Assembly (NCBI RefSeq): GCF_016294135.1 | Contig: NZ_JAEDCO010000010.1 | Coordinates: 1 to 44,318 of the forward strand | Source of the DNA: Methanobrevibacter ruminantium | GTDB taxonomy: Archaea; Methanobacteriota; Methanobacteria; Methanobacteriales; Methanobacteriaceae | DNA length: 44,318 bases | Direction of reading: 5' to 3' | Shown: one piece after another, positions 22,970 through 30,911 of the stretch | How the letters are laid out: each line of letters starts with the position of its first letter | Numbering within the stretch: position 1 is the stretch's first letter | Position numbers and translations under genes: made by a program | The notes under the pieces: generated by a model | The model's input: the letters and a program-made list of their open reading frames with translations, nothing else | Database searches by the model: none | What the model was told of the DNA's origin: nothing

Positions 22970-23410
22970 TTATTCTTCTATTTCTTCTTCATCTTCTTCT
23001 TGTTTTGTCATAGATAATGGAGTGAACTCATCTTCCTCTACGACATCTTTTAATTTGAGAGTCTTTTGAACATCCATAGCTAATGCATCACAATCTGCTT
23101 TAATAGCGTTTAAGTGTAATAAAATTCTTTCTTTTTCTTGGTTGATTCTTTTGATGTTAGTGTATGGATAGGTTGACTCTTTAAGCATTTCGTACTCAAT
23201 GGTTGTGTATGGGTACTCATTGAGTTGTTCACAAACTTGCTTGAGGATGTCTCCTAAAAACTTGTTCATTTCCACTTTTACTCTTTCCCTGATCATTTTG
23301 TCATCATCAAGGTTTTGTTTCATTAAACGAACAACTTCTGCTTTAGCGAAAGGTAAGTATTCATCTTCCTCTTCTTCGATTTCAACATTATTGATTTCTT
23401 CTTCAGCCAT
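22970..23410 (-). CDS. Histone-fold protein with coiled-coil tail and acidic ends
   Basis: The 146-residue protein has an acidic N-terminus (EEEINNVEIEEEEDE), then a histone-fold-like region. EYLPFAKAEVVRLMKQ (18-32) matches helix 1 of archaeal histones (LPIAPxxRIIKxAG). IRERVKVEMNKFLGDILKQVCEQL (40-63) matches the long helix 2. TTIEYEMLKEST (69-80) matches the KTIKAEDIELA loop and helix 3. Residues 84-120 form a coiled-coil helix (INQEKERILLHLNAIKADCDALAMDVQ), and the end is very acidic. This is longer than the roughly 68-residue canonical histones and lacks their basic DNA-contact pattern. It is probably a histone variant or histone-fold scaffold. A GGAG site lies eight bases before the ATG. 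The family call rests on my alignment by eye. Confidence 0.72.
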   Translation of the reverse strand: MAEEEINNVEIEEEEDEYLPFAKAEVVRLMKQNLDDDKMIRERVKVEMNKFLGDILKQVCEQLNEYPYTTIEYEMLKESTYPYTNIKRINQEKERILLHLNAIKADCDALAMDVQKTLKLKDVVEEDEFTPLSMTKQEEDEEEIEE

Positions 23411-23689
23411 AATAACGTCTCCATAGTAAATATTATAAATTTTATTAATAATTGATTACAACTGAATTATTAACTGGCTAATGCAATAATTAGTTCATAA
23501 AAATTTATCATAAGTATGAAAATTACAATAAAAATTTTAATATTAATAAAATTTATCTAAATTTTAAATAAATCATAAAAGCAAGTGAAATGTAAATTTA
23601 GATAAGAAATTATTTTTATTTTTTAATAAAAATTGATTTAGAATCTAAAAAATCCCTTTGCTTATCTAGATGTAATAATATATTTGTTT

Positions 23690-23706
23690 AAAGGAATATA
23701 TAAAGG
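23690..23706 (+). promoter_or_regulatory. Isolated BRE/TATA-like promoter signal
   Basis: AAAGGA followed by ATATATAAAGG resembles a purine-rich BRE plus TATA box and stands out because G is rare nearby. Expected initiation is near 23722-23728, where an ATG opens a 20-codon frame (23727-23789). No known gene lies downstream on this strand. Confidence 0.4.
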
Positions 23707-23953
23707 TATCGCATTATTTTAATTTTATGATTATTTTTTCATATAGTTTACTCTATAACCATATGAATAATTATAGCAAAAGTCAATAATTTTGATAGCT
23801 TATAAAAATTGAAAAATCCCTTTTTTAAAATTATGAATTATGTGAAAAATATAAAAATTATTAATTGAAAAATCAATGAAAATTGTTGTAAAAAATAGGA
23901 ATAATATACTATTCCTGAAACAAAGTGAAATATGAAAAAAATATAAAAAATAT

Positions 23954-23991
23954 TAAAAATTTAAAAATTTAAAAATTTAAAAATTTAAAAA
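23954..23991. repeat. Tandem TAAAAATT repeat
   Basis: About five head-to-tail copies of the 8-base unit TAAAAATT. It is an A/T-only simple repeat in an intergenic region; no function is evident. Confidence 0.8.
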
Positions 23992-24084
23992 ACAGCAAAA
24001 AATTGGGAATGAAATTGATGTGAAAATAATAATAAAAATAATAAATAAGAAATAAATAAAATTTTATTTTAAAAACCAATAATT

Positions 24085-24342
24085 TTAGTCAGCACAAGGA
24101 TCCAGATTGAATGCATACCTGTATTCTTGGTTTACAATATTGGAACCTTCAAATCTTCCATCGATAATGCTTGAAATCTTTTCGATTGAATCAAGTGAAA
24201 GCTCTTTTCCTTCTGCTATTGGGAAGAAGAAAGTGATTACATCATCAGTTATGAGATAATTCAATTCAAAATCTTCCTTTTCAAATTCACCTTTAAATAC
24301 TTCAGTGAGTTTTTCTTCTATACTCTTTTCAAGATTTGCCAT
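24085..24342 (-). CDS. Small conserved-looking protein of unknown function
   Basis: An 85-residue acidic soluble protein that I do not recognise. It has a helical N-terminus (ANLEKSIEEKLTEVFKG), two beta-like segments (DFELNYLITDDVITFFFPI and IVNQEYRYAFNLDPC) and a helix between them (SLDSIEKISSIID). Gene status is supported by AGGTGA six bases before the ATG, normal amino-acid composition and a minus-strand position between the histone-fold gene and nadC. There are no membrane helices and a single Cys near the end. Confidence 0.8.
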   Translation of the reverse strand: MANLEKSIEEKLTEVFKGEFEKEDFELNYLITDDVITFFFPIAEGKELSLDSIEKISSIIDGRFEGSNIVNQEYRYAFNLDPCAD

Positions 24343-24497
24343 AATTTCACCTCATATTAAAAGTTATATTTATATTAAGCAATAAGGCATATAAACTTAT
24401 CCATAAGCCAATAAGCCGAAAAGGTTTTTATCCAATAAAACAAAAATTTAAAAAATTATCAAATTCCAATATGACTAAAGGAAATAAATCCATCAAA

Positions 24498-25328
24498 CTA
24501 ATCCATATCCAAGCTGAAATTCAAGCTGCTTGCCTGATGAGTAATTGAACCTAATGAAATGATGTCAACATCCAATGGAGCATAATCCAATATGTTGTCT
24601 TCAGTGATTCCACCGGAAATCTCAATCAATACATCTTTTCTCAAATCATTTTCCTCTAAAGCATTTAAGGTATCTTGAGCTTCATCTGGAGACATATTGT
24701 CAAACATTACAATGTCTGCACCATTTTCACAGGCAATTATTGCATCTTCAGTTGATTCCACTTCAATTTCAATCTTTTTGGAAAAGCTATTGTTCTCTTT
24801 AGCCAATTCGAGAGCCTTTTTGACTGAATCGACAACAGCAATATGATTGTCCTTAATCAAAATCATGTCATCCAATGCAGATCTGTGAGGGTCTCCACCA
24901 CCAATGGAAATAGCTAGCTTATCATACTTTTGAAGTGCAGGCGCAGTCTTACGGGTTCCTGCAACCCTTATCTTAGGATTCACATCATGAACCTTTTTGA
25001 CTATCCTGTTTGTTATTGTTGCAACACCAGACATTCTCATAAGCAAATTAAGTGCAGTACGCTCCAAAAGAAGAATCTTTCGAGCATTTCCTTCAAGCTC
25101 TAAAAGGACATCCCCTTTGGAAATTGCATCCCCATCCTTTTTAGAGGAGATGATTTCAATGCCATAGTCTGAAAACATTTCCTTTATGATTTCAATTCCT
25201 GCAAGGATTCCATCATCTTTAGTAATCAATTTAGCATAAAATATCTTATTTTCTGGAATTAATGCATTTGAAGTGATATCTCCAAAACCTTCATCTTCTC
25301 TAAGCATGTATTTTATAATTTCATCCAT
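24498..25328 (-). CDS. nadC: Quinolinate phosphoribosyltransferase (decarboxylating)
   Basis: The 276-residue enzyme converts quinolinate and PRPP to nicotinate mononucleotide, CO2 and pyrophosphate in de novo NAD synthesis. Signatures in order: LREDEGFGDITSNAL (8-22), LLERTALNLLMRMSGVAT, the PRPP/quinolinate-binding VAGTRKTAPALQKYDKLAISIGGGDPHR (split around residues 130-158), DMILIKDNHI, the EIEVES strand, IVMFDNMSPDEA, and the C-terminal EISGGITEDNI and DIISLGSITH. GGTG precedes the ATG. nadA lies 2 kb away on the opposite strand with rnz and a channel gene between, so the two NAD genes are clustered but not in one operon. Confidence 0.97.
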   Translation of the reverse strand: MDEIIKYMLREDEGFGDITSNALIPENKIFYAKLITKDDGILAGIEIIKEMFSDYGIEIISSKKDGDAISKGDVLLELEGNARKILLLERTALNLLMRMSGVATITNRIVKKVHDVNPKIRVAGTRKTAPALQKYDKLAISIGGGDPHRSALDDMILIKDNHIAVVDSVKKALELAKENNSFSKKIEIEVESTEDAIIACENGADIVMFDNMSPDEAQDTLNALEENDLRKDVLIEISGGITEDNILDYAPLDVDIISLGSITHQASSLNFSLDMD

Positions 25329-25532
25329 TTTTACACCAAAATTATTGAAAACAATTATAAAAAATCAAATATCAATTACAATAATATATGTTTTAAACTA
25401 TTAATATATTTTATATATTTAAATCAATTATATATATGTAGATTAACAAAATATAAATTATAAGACAAAAGAATTATTTAATCTGGTTAATTCTATCTTA
25501 GAATAGCTGAAAAATTTAATTTAAGTGATTTT

Positions 25533-26480
25533 ATGGAAATTACATTTTTAGGAACCTCATCTGCAGTGCCTTCAAAATATAGGAACCATGCAGGAATCAT
25601 TTTGAAATACTTTAAGGACACACTGCTCTTTGATTGTGGGGAAGGAACACAAAGGCAATTGACTTACGCTAAAATAAGTCCCATGAAAATAGACAAGATA
25701 TTCATCAGCCACTATCATGGAGACCATATCCTCGGTTTGGCAGGACTCATTCAATCCATGGGATTTAGAGGAAGAGAAAATGATTTGGACATCTATGGGC
25801 CTAAAGGATTGGAAAAGATTATAGGCGTGATTTCCAACTATGGATTTTTCCAGATAAACTTTAGAATCAATATTCATGAAATCGATGAAGGAGTGGTTGT
25901 GGAAACTGATGAATACATCATCAAGTCAATCATTGCTGAACACAACATTCCGAATATAGCTTATTCAATTTATGAAAAGAAAAAGCCTCGCTTCTTAAGA
26001 GAAAAGGCTATTGAACTTGGTGTTCCCGTAGGCCCTGCCTTTGGAAAGCTTCATAGCGGCCAGGAAGTTGAAGTGGATGGAAAGATCATCAAGCCAGAAC
26101 AGGTATTGGGACCTCCAAGAGCTGGAAAGAAAGTCACTTACTCTGGAGATACAAGGCCTTGTGAAAATCTTATTGAACTTGCTAAAGAAAGCGATGTCTT
26201 GATTCATGAAGCAACATATGAATATGCAGACCAGGACAAGGCAATTGAAAATTGCCATTCCACATCAAAGGGAGCTGCAGAAATAGCTAAAGAGGCAAAT
26301 GTTAAGCTATTGGTCTTGACTCACATAAGCACAAGGTATACAAGTGATTTAAACATAAAAAATGAAGCAAAAGAAATATTTGAAAATACCATTGTGGCTA
26401 ATGACTTTACTGAAATAAACATTGGCAAAGACAAGACATCAATAAATTTCAAGAACATACTTACTGTAAACAATGATTAA
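25533..26480 (+). CDS. rnz: Ribonuclease Z
   Basis: The 315-residue metallo-beta-lactamase-fold endonuclease trims the 3' trailer of tRNA precursors. The start MEITFLGTSSAVPSKYRNHAG is typical. The zinc motif HYHGDHILGL follows at about residues 61-70, FRGRENDLDIYGPKGLE after it, then the flexible-arm region (residues 145-195), YSGDTRPCENL, HEATYE, the proton-donor HST block and LTHISTRY. AGTGAT precedes the ATG. The MscS-type gene starts 23 bases after its stop, so they are probably co-transcribed. Confidence 0.97.
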   Translation: MEITFLGTSSAVPSKYRNHAGIILKYFKDTLLFDCGEGTQRQLTYAKISPMKIDKIFISHYHGDHILGLAGLIQSMGFRGRENDLDIYGPKGLEKIIGVISNYGFFQINFRINIHEIDEGVVVETDEYIIKSIIAEHNIPNIAYSIYEKKKPRFLREKAIELGVPVGPAFGKLHSGQEVEVDGKIIKPEQVLGPPRAGKKVTYSGDTRPCENLIELAKESDVLIHEATYEYADQDKAIENCHSTSKGAAEIAKEANVKLLVLTHISTRYTSDLNIKNEAKEIFENTIVANDFTEINIGKDKTSINFKNILTVNND

Positions 26481-26503
26481 AAAGACTGGAAGAGGAAGAT
26501 AAA

Positions 26504-27280
26504 ATGAAATACACAACCCAAATATTGAACGCATTGCTTCATCTCTTTCATTTAGAGAATATCATATATATTCTACTGATTATAATAGGTGGATTTATAT
26601 GTATAAAAGTGGGAGATAAAATTCTTACAAAACTCGAGCAGAAATTCGATTTGAATCTCACCGCCCATTACCTATTTAAGGACATAGTGAAATACACAGT
26701 GATTATTGTAGCCATTGCATGGATATTGCATGTTCTCGGAATCAATTTAGAAAGCATTTTAATCAGTTTAGGTGTTGTAGGTATTGCAATAGGTTTTGCA
26801 TCACAGGATATTGTTTCTAACTTCATTTCCGGAGTTTTTGTAATCAGCGATAAAAGAATCAAAGTTGGAGAGGTAATTGAAGTCAATAACTTTAAGGGAA
26901 CCATCAAGAAAGTCGGATTTAGAAATACAATAATGATAAATCAAGACAACTTTGAGATAACAATCCCTAACTCTGTCTTGAGCAAAAACATCTACAAGAT
27001 GTATAAGCCAACTGAAGACCACAGGCTAAGAATCATAGCGACTTTGCCTCATGGAATGAATATCCCAGAATTCAAAGAAGCGCTTGATAAGATCATGTAT
27101 GAATACAATTGGGTCATAAGTGGCAAAACCACAATCTTTTCAAAGGACTATACGGAATGGGGCCCTAAAGTTGAGGTAAGCTATTGGATTACAGAATATA
27201 AATACACTGATTGCGGTAAAGTGACAATATTGGAAAATATCAATAGACTGATTGATGAGTATAAAAAACAGGAAAAATAG
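26504..27280 (+). CDS. Small-conductance mechanosensitive channel, MscS family
   Basis: The 258-residue membrane protein has three helices: about 18-36 (IIYILLIIIGGFICIKVGD), 60-80 (IVKYTVIIVAIAWILHVLG) and the pore-lining TM3 near 85-115 (ILISLGVVGIAIGFASQDIVSNFISG), which has the Gly/Ala packing of MscS. The cytoplasmic beta domain follows (IKVGEVIEVNNFKGTIKKVGFRNTIMINQDNFEITIPNSVL), then an alpha/beta C-terminal domain. It releases solutes when membrane tension rises after osmotic downshock. GAGGAAGAT precedes the ATG. It follows rnz closely and lies 103 bases before nadA. Confidence 0.95.
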   Translation: MKYTTQILNALLHLFHLENIIYILLIIIGGFICIKVGDKILTKLEQKFDLNLTAHYLFKDIVKYTVIIVAIAWILHVLGINLESILISLGVVGIAIGFASQDIVSNFISGVFVISDKRIKVGEVIEVNNFKGTIKKVGFRNTIMINQDNFEITIPNSVLSKNIYKMYKPTEDHRLRIIATLPHGMNIPEFKEALDKIMYEYNWVISGKTTIFSKDYTEWGPKVEVSYWITEYKYTDCGKVTILENINRLIDEYKKQEK

Positions 27281-27383
27281 ATAAACTATAGAAAATAACA
27301 ATAGTTAATTTTTTAAGTAAGAAGAATAAAGATAATATAAACAACTAAATTATTTAATAATCCCATTGTAAAGAGGGTTAAAA

Positions 27384-28298
27384 ATGAATGAATTACAGAA
27401 AGAAATTATTCAATTGAAAGAAGAAAAGAATGCGATTATCCTCGCACATAACTACCAACCAAAAGAAATCCAGGAAATAGCTGATTTCCTTGGAGACTCT
27501 TTAGAATTATGTAATAAGGCTGCAGAAGTGGAAGACAGAGATATCATTGTCTTCTGCGGAGTAGACTTTATGGCAGAAACTGCATATATGCTAAACCCGG
27601 ATAAGAAAGTTCTAATCCCAGATATTGATGCAGAATGTCCTATGGCACATATGCTTACTGGAGAAGAAGTCAGAGAAGCAAAAGAAAAATATCCTGATGC
27701 AGCAGTCTGCTTATATGTAAACAGTCTTGGTGAAGCAAAAGCGGAATCAGACATTCTATGTACTTCTGGAAATGTCAAAAAGGTTGTAGCAAGTTTAGAA
27801 GAGGATACAATTCTCTTTGGACCAGACACCAATCTTGGAGAATACGTACAGCCATTTACTGACAAAAAGATCATTCCAATTCCAGGTGACGGCCACTGTT
27901 ATGTTCACAAGCTATTCCACAAGGAAGATATTGAAGATGCAAGGAAAAAATATCCTAACATAGAAATCTTAATTCACCCTGAATCCAACAAAGAGGTTCA
28001 AGAACTTGCAGATCATGTCTTAAGTACTGGTGGAATGCTAGCCCATGTAAGGGATAGCCCAGATAAGGAATTTGTCATTGGAACTGAAGTTGACATGATT
28101 ACAAGACTCAAATCAGAATGTCCAGACAAAACATACTACCCATTGCTTGAAGGAGCTATTTGTAAAACCATGAAACTCCACACATTGGAAAAAGTAAGGG
28201 ACTGCCTAATCAATGAAGAACCTAAAATTATTGTCCCTGAAGAAATAGCTGAAAAATCAACCAATGCTGTAGAAAGAATGCTGGAAGCATCTAAATAA
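27384..28298 (+). CDS. nadA: Quinolinate synthase
   Basis: The 304-residue 4Fe-4S enzyme condenses iminoaspartate with dihydroxyacetone phosphate to quinolinate. The N-terminus IILAHNYQPKEIQEIADFLGDSLEL is diagnostic. The three cluster cysteines are in VFCGVDFMAETA (about residue 58), ILCTSGN upstream of VKKVVAS, and the C-terminal SECPDKTYYPL (about 250), with GHCYVHKLF and HPESNKEV between them. The length is normal for the archaeal form. GAGGGTT precedes the ATG. A perfect 11-bp hairpin with T-rich sequence follows the stop codon. Confidence 0.97.
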   Translation: MNELQKEIIQLKEEKNAIILAHNYQPKEIQEIADFLGDSLELCNKAAEVEDRDIIVFCGVDFMAETAYMLNPDKKVLIPDIDAECPMAHMLTGEEVREAKEKYPDAAVCLYVNSLGEAKAESDILCTSGNVKKVVASLEEDTILFGPDTNLGEYVQPFTDKKIIPIPGDGHCYVHKLFHKEDIEDARKKYPNIEILIHPESNKEVQELADHVLSTGGMLAHVRDSPDKEFVIGTEVDMITRLKSECPDKTYYPLLEGAICKTMKLHTLEKVRDCLINEEPKIIVPEEIAEKSTNAVERMLEASK

Positions 28299-28317
28299 AA
28301 ATAGTAAATAAACATCA

Positions 28318-28342
28318 GATAAAAAGAATATTTCTTTTTATC
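28318..28342 (+). terminator. Hairpin terminator after nadA
   Basis: GATAAAAAGAA and TTCTTTTTATC form a perfect 11-bp stem with a TAT loop, 20 bases after the nadA stop, followed by ATTTTCTCTTTTTTT. The T-rich arm and the T7 tract fit archaeal oligo-T termination. Confidence 0.7.
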
Positions 28343-28438
28343 ATTTTCTCTTTTTTTATAGAATCTAAAATTTTAATAAAAACTAACAAATAAAAAAAAA
28401 AACTTTTTTTAAATAATTAAAACTTTTATGGTTAGAAC

Positions 28439-28723
28439 TTAATTCATGTCTTCCAAGAAGCTTGCAATGAAATAAGTCATTTCAATCTCTTCCCTTTTAA
28501 TGAAATCTTCAAGTTTAAAATGTGCATCATCTGAAGCAAATGGGAAGAATTTTCTAGAATAGAATATATTTAAGAGCAAATCACCATCTTCCACAATGGT
28601 TTCCCCTTCCAAGTTATTCAATAAAAAATCCAATTCCTTTTCAGTTAAATCAGACACCCTATAAGTTACATAGTGCATTTGATCTTCAGTTTCGCCATAA
28701 TCCTCAACTTTAACGCTTAACAT
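28439..28723 (-). CDS. Small acidic protein of unknown function
   Basis: A 94-residue soluble acidic protein that I do not recognise. It has a beta-rich first half (MLSVKVEDYG, HYVTYRVSDLTEKELDFLLNNL) and a helical second half ending in MTYFIASFLEDMN. AAGGGAT precedes the ATG and the composition is normal for a real gene. It is on the same strand as the MetX-like gene but 130 bases downstream across an A/T-rich gap, so it may have its own promoter. Confidence 0.78.
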   Translation of the reverse strand: MLSVKVEDYGETEDQMHYVTYRVSDLTEKELDFLLNNLEGETIVEDGDLLLNIFYSRKFFPFASDDAHFKLEDFIKREEIEMTYFIASFLEDMN

Positions 28724-28854
28724 ATTTATCCCTTTTAATCTCTTAATTAAATTATGTTTTTTTAAATTATAATATTTTTCTAAATAAAAATTTAAATAAA
28801 TTCTAAATAAAAATTAAATAAATCAATGAAAAATCAGTAAAATCAAATAATTGA

Positions 28855-29859
28855 TTAATTATTCCTAAATTCCTTTATGAACTCTTCCAAATCATCTTTT
28901 ACCTTAAACAATTCATTAGAGCCAACATGACCCATGCAAGAGTCAAAAATAAGCAATTTGTTATCCTTAATCATTTTGCTCATTGGAATCGCATCAAGAT
29001 TTGGTGGGAAATATTGGTCCTGATTGATAGCTATAATCAATACTTTAGCAGTTATATTTTCCAACTGGTCTGTCAAATCATAATCGAGAGAAGAGTTATT
29101 CATATAAATCAAATCATTAGGATCTTCCTCTAAGCTTTCCTCTGCAAATTCCGCCATAGCAAGGCCAATTTCCTCATTTGTCATGTTGTTTCTGTATTCC
29201 TCTCTTGACAATCCATAGCAATACATTGCATCTGATGAAAGCTTTAAGCTTCTCTTCAATGAGTCTGAAAGCGGCAAATCATAAGCTCCATCATTATAAT
29301 CAGGATCTGATTCCAAAATGTTATTCATGATCTTGCTTAATGCAAAGTTATGTCCACCTACCTTAAAGCTGCTTACAAGAGAAATGATGAAATCAACTGA
29401 ATCCTGATAAACGCATCCCCAAGTCAAGACTTCAAAACCACCCATTGAGTTTCCAATTAGCCCTTTCACATGAGTGATTCCGAATTTCTCTTCAATGAAC
29501 TGCTTTTGGAAGTTTACCATATCTTCAATATCATACTCTGGAAACCTATTCATAAGACCAGTTGTTGAGGGACTTGCAGAACCTGGACAGCCAAGAGCAC
29601 TGACTGAAATGAAGAAGAATTTATCTGTATCAAATATCTCTCCACTGCCCATATCTTCAGAAATGCGTCTTGCAGAGTAACAGCTGCCACTTGAACCGTG
29701 GAAGTAAATTAAAGCATTTGAAATGATTCCATTTTCATCATACTGTGGAGTTCCAAAGGTAATGTATTCAACTTTTGCATCCTTCAAGACTTCTCCATTA
29801 TTGAATTTAAACTCATCTAAAGTAAAATACTCTGCTTCAATAGCTTCTACATCAAACAT
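28855..29859 (-). CDS. MetX-like alpha/beta hydrolase
   Basis: The 334-residue protein resembles the homoserine O-acetyltransferase branch of alpha/beta hydrolases: an N-terminal strand region with VEYITFGTP and NALIYFHGSSGSC, the nucleophile elbow GLIGNSMGG (Ser138), Asp281 in INQDQYFPP and His311 in CMGHVGSNE. The triad is complete, but it lacks the full MetX signatures, so a hydrolase or a different acyltransferase is possible. The open frame continues 18 residues upstream as a hydrophobic string; I chose the ATG at 29859 because GGTTGAT lies four bases before it. If the longer form is made, it would carry a membrane anchor. It follows the amidohydrolase gene after 86 bases. Confidence 0.83.
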   Translation of the reverse strand: MFDVEAIEAEYFTLDEFKFNNGEVLKDAKVEYITFGTPQYDENGIISNALIYFHGSSGSCYSARRISEDMGSGEIFDTDKFFFISVSALGCPGSASPSTTGLMNRFPEYDIEDMVNFQKQFIEEKFGITHVKGLIGNSMGGFEVLTWGCVYQDSVDFIISLVSSFKVGGHNFALSKIMNNILESDPDYNDGAYDLPLSDSLKRSLKLSSDAMYCYGLSREEYRNNMTNEEIGLAMAEFAEESLEEDPNDLIYMNNSSLDYDLTDQLENITAKVLIIAINQDQYFPPNLDAIPMSKMIKDNKLLIFDSCMGHVGSNELFKVKDDLEEFIKEFRNN

Positions 29860-29945
29860 GATATCAACCATAAAAATTAGAAAAATAAGAAAAAGTAAGA
29901 ATGAAAATAGCAACTTAACAAAATATTATCGTTTAGCGCTTATTT

Positions 29946-30743
29946 TTATTTTAAACCTAAAAGTTTAGCTGCATTTTCATAAAGAATTAAATTTCGCTCT
30001 TCTTCAGTTAAATCAATTTTATTGAACATTTCCATCTCACTTGTTGATTCCCACATCGGAAAATCAGTTGCCCATAAGACCTTATCTGCACCGTATGCAT
30101 GAATCAAATCCTTTGCAGTTTCAGGAGACAATGCATATAAGCTTGAACTGCAATCTACAAAGAGATTAGGAGTTCCTGCTAATTCTTCTGTTGCCTTTTC
30201 CCACATGCTCCATCCTGCAAAATGAGCGCCAATAACTGTGAGATCTGGAAACTTCTCAAGGAAAGGCTTTAAATGTTCAGGATTTGAATAATCATATCTG
30301 AAATCGCCGCAATGAATCATGATTGGCAATCCTCTTTCATTGACTGCCTCTCCCATCTTAAATGCCTTTTCCTCATTTAAGGCAAATTGCTGGAAATCAG
30401 GATGAACTTTCACACCTTTAAGGCCAAGTTCAATAATGTAATCCAAGTCACCATCAATGTCTTCACTATCAGGATGCAATGTCCCAAAACCTGTAAAAAG
30501 GTCTGGATGGGATTTGACCTCAAAACTGATGAATTCATTGATTGATTGAACCTGCTTTGGAGTTGTTGCCACTGAATGGATAAGATAATGAACAACACCA
30601 ACCTTATTTCCGTCTTCAATCAAGTCATTTACAGTCCCATTTAAAGACATGTGAAGGTCATAAAAATCACGAATCCCCTTTACAGCTTTTGCTGCAATCT
30701 TATCTGGATAAATGTGACAATGAGAATTAATTACTTTTTGCAT
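29946..30743 (-). CDS. Amidohydrolase-2-type TIM-barrel hydrolase
   Basis: The 265-residue protein has the metal-site pattern of the amidohydrolase-2 (ACMSD-like) family: INSHCHIYPDKI with HxH at residues 7-9, GVKVHPDFQQF, IMIHCGDFRYD, VIGAHFAGWSMW and the catalytic Asp in WATDFPMWES. Members hydrolyse or decarboxylate small cyclic compounds; the substrate here is unknown. AGGTGGT lies nine bases before the ATG. It is probably the first gene of a minus-strand pair with the MetX-like hydrolase. Confidence 0.88.
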   Translation of the reverse strand: MQKVINSHCHIYPDKIAAKAVKGIRDFYDLHMSLNGTVNDLIEDGNKVGVVHYLIHSVATTPKQVQSINEFISFEVKSHPDLFTGFGTLHPDSEDIDGDLDYIIELGLKGVKVHPDFQQFALNEEKAFKMGEAVNERGLPIMIHCGDFRYDYSNPEHLKPFLEKFPDLTVIGAHFAGWSMWEKATEELAGTPNLFVDCSSSLYALSPETAKDLIHAYGADKVLWATDFPMWESTSEMEMFNKIDLTEEERNLILYENAAKLLGLK

Positions 30744-30911
30744 ATTAAATTAACCACCTAATAAAATTATAAAATATTTTTCTATTAATTAATTTGTATA
30801 AAATCATTTAAAAAAGTTTATATTACCAGATTAAGTATTTTAAATAAAATAAATGACTTTTAAAGAATACAAATCAAAAAAAAGAAAAAAAATGAATTTG
30901 AAAAGTTAAAG

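Larger units (their letters stand above)
23411..24084. other. Long A/T-rich region upstream of the histone-fold gene
   Basis: This 674-base stretch has no supported protein gene. It contains an isolated promoter-like signal on the plus strand, AAAGGAATATATAAAGG (23690-23706), with a 20-codon frame starting 28 bases after its centre (23727-23789), and an 8-base tandem repeat of TAAAAATT (five copies, 23954-23991). The promoter of the histone-fold gene must lie at its left end on the minus strand. Confidence 0.6.

Noticed and set aside
29860..29913. Hydrophobic N-terminal leader of the MetX-like protein as a signal peptide
   Set aside because: The leader is translated T-rich spacer, while a ribosome site fits the later ATG at 29859; homologues of this type are cytoplasmic.
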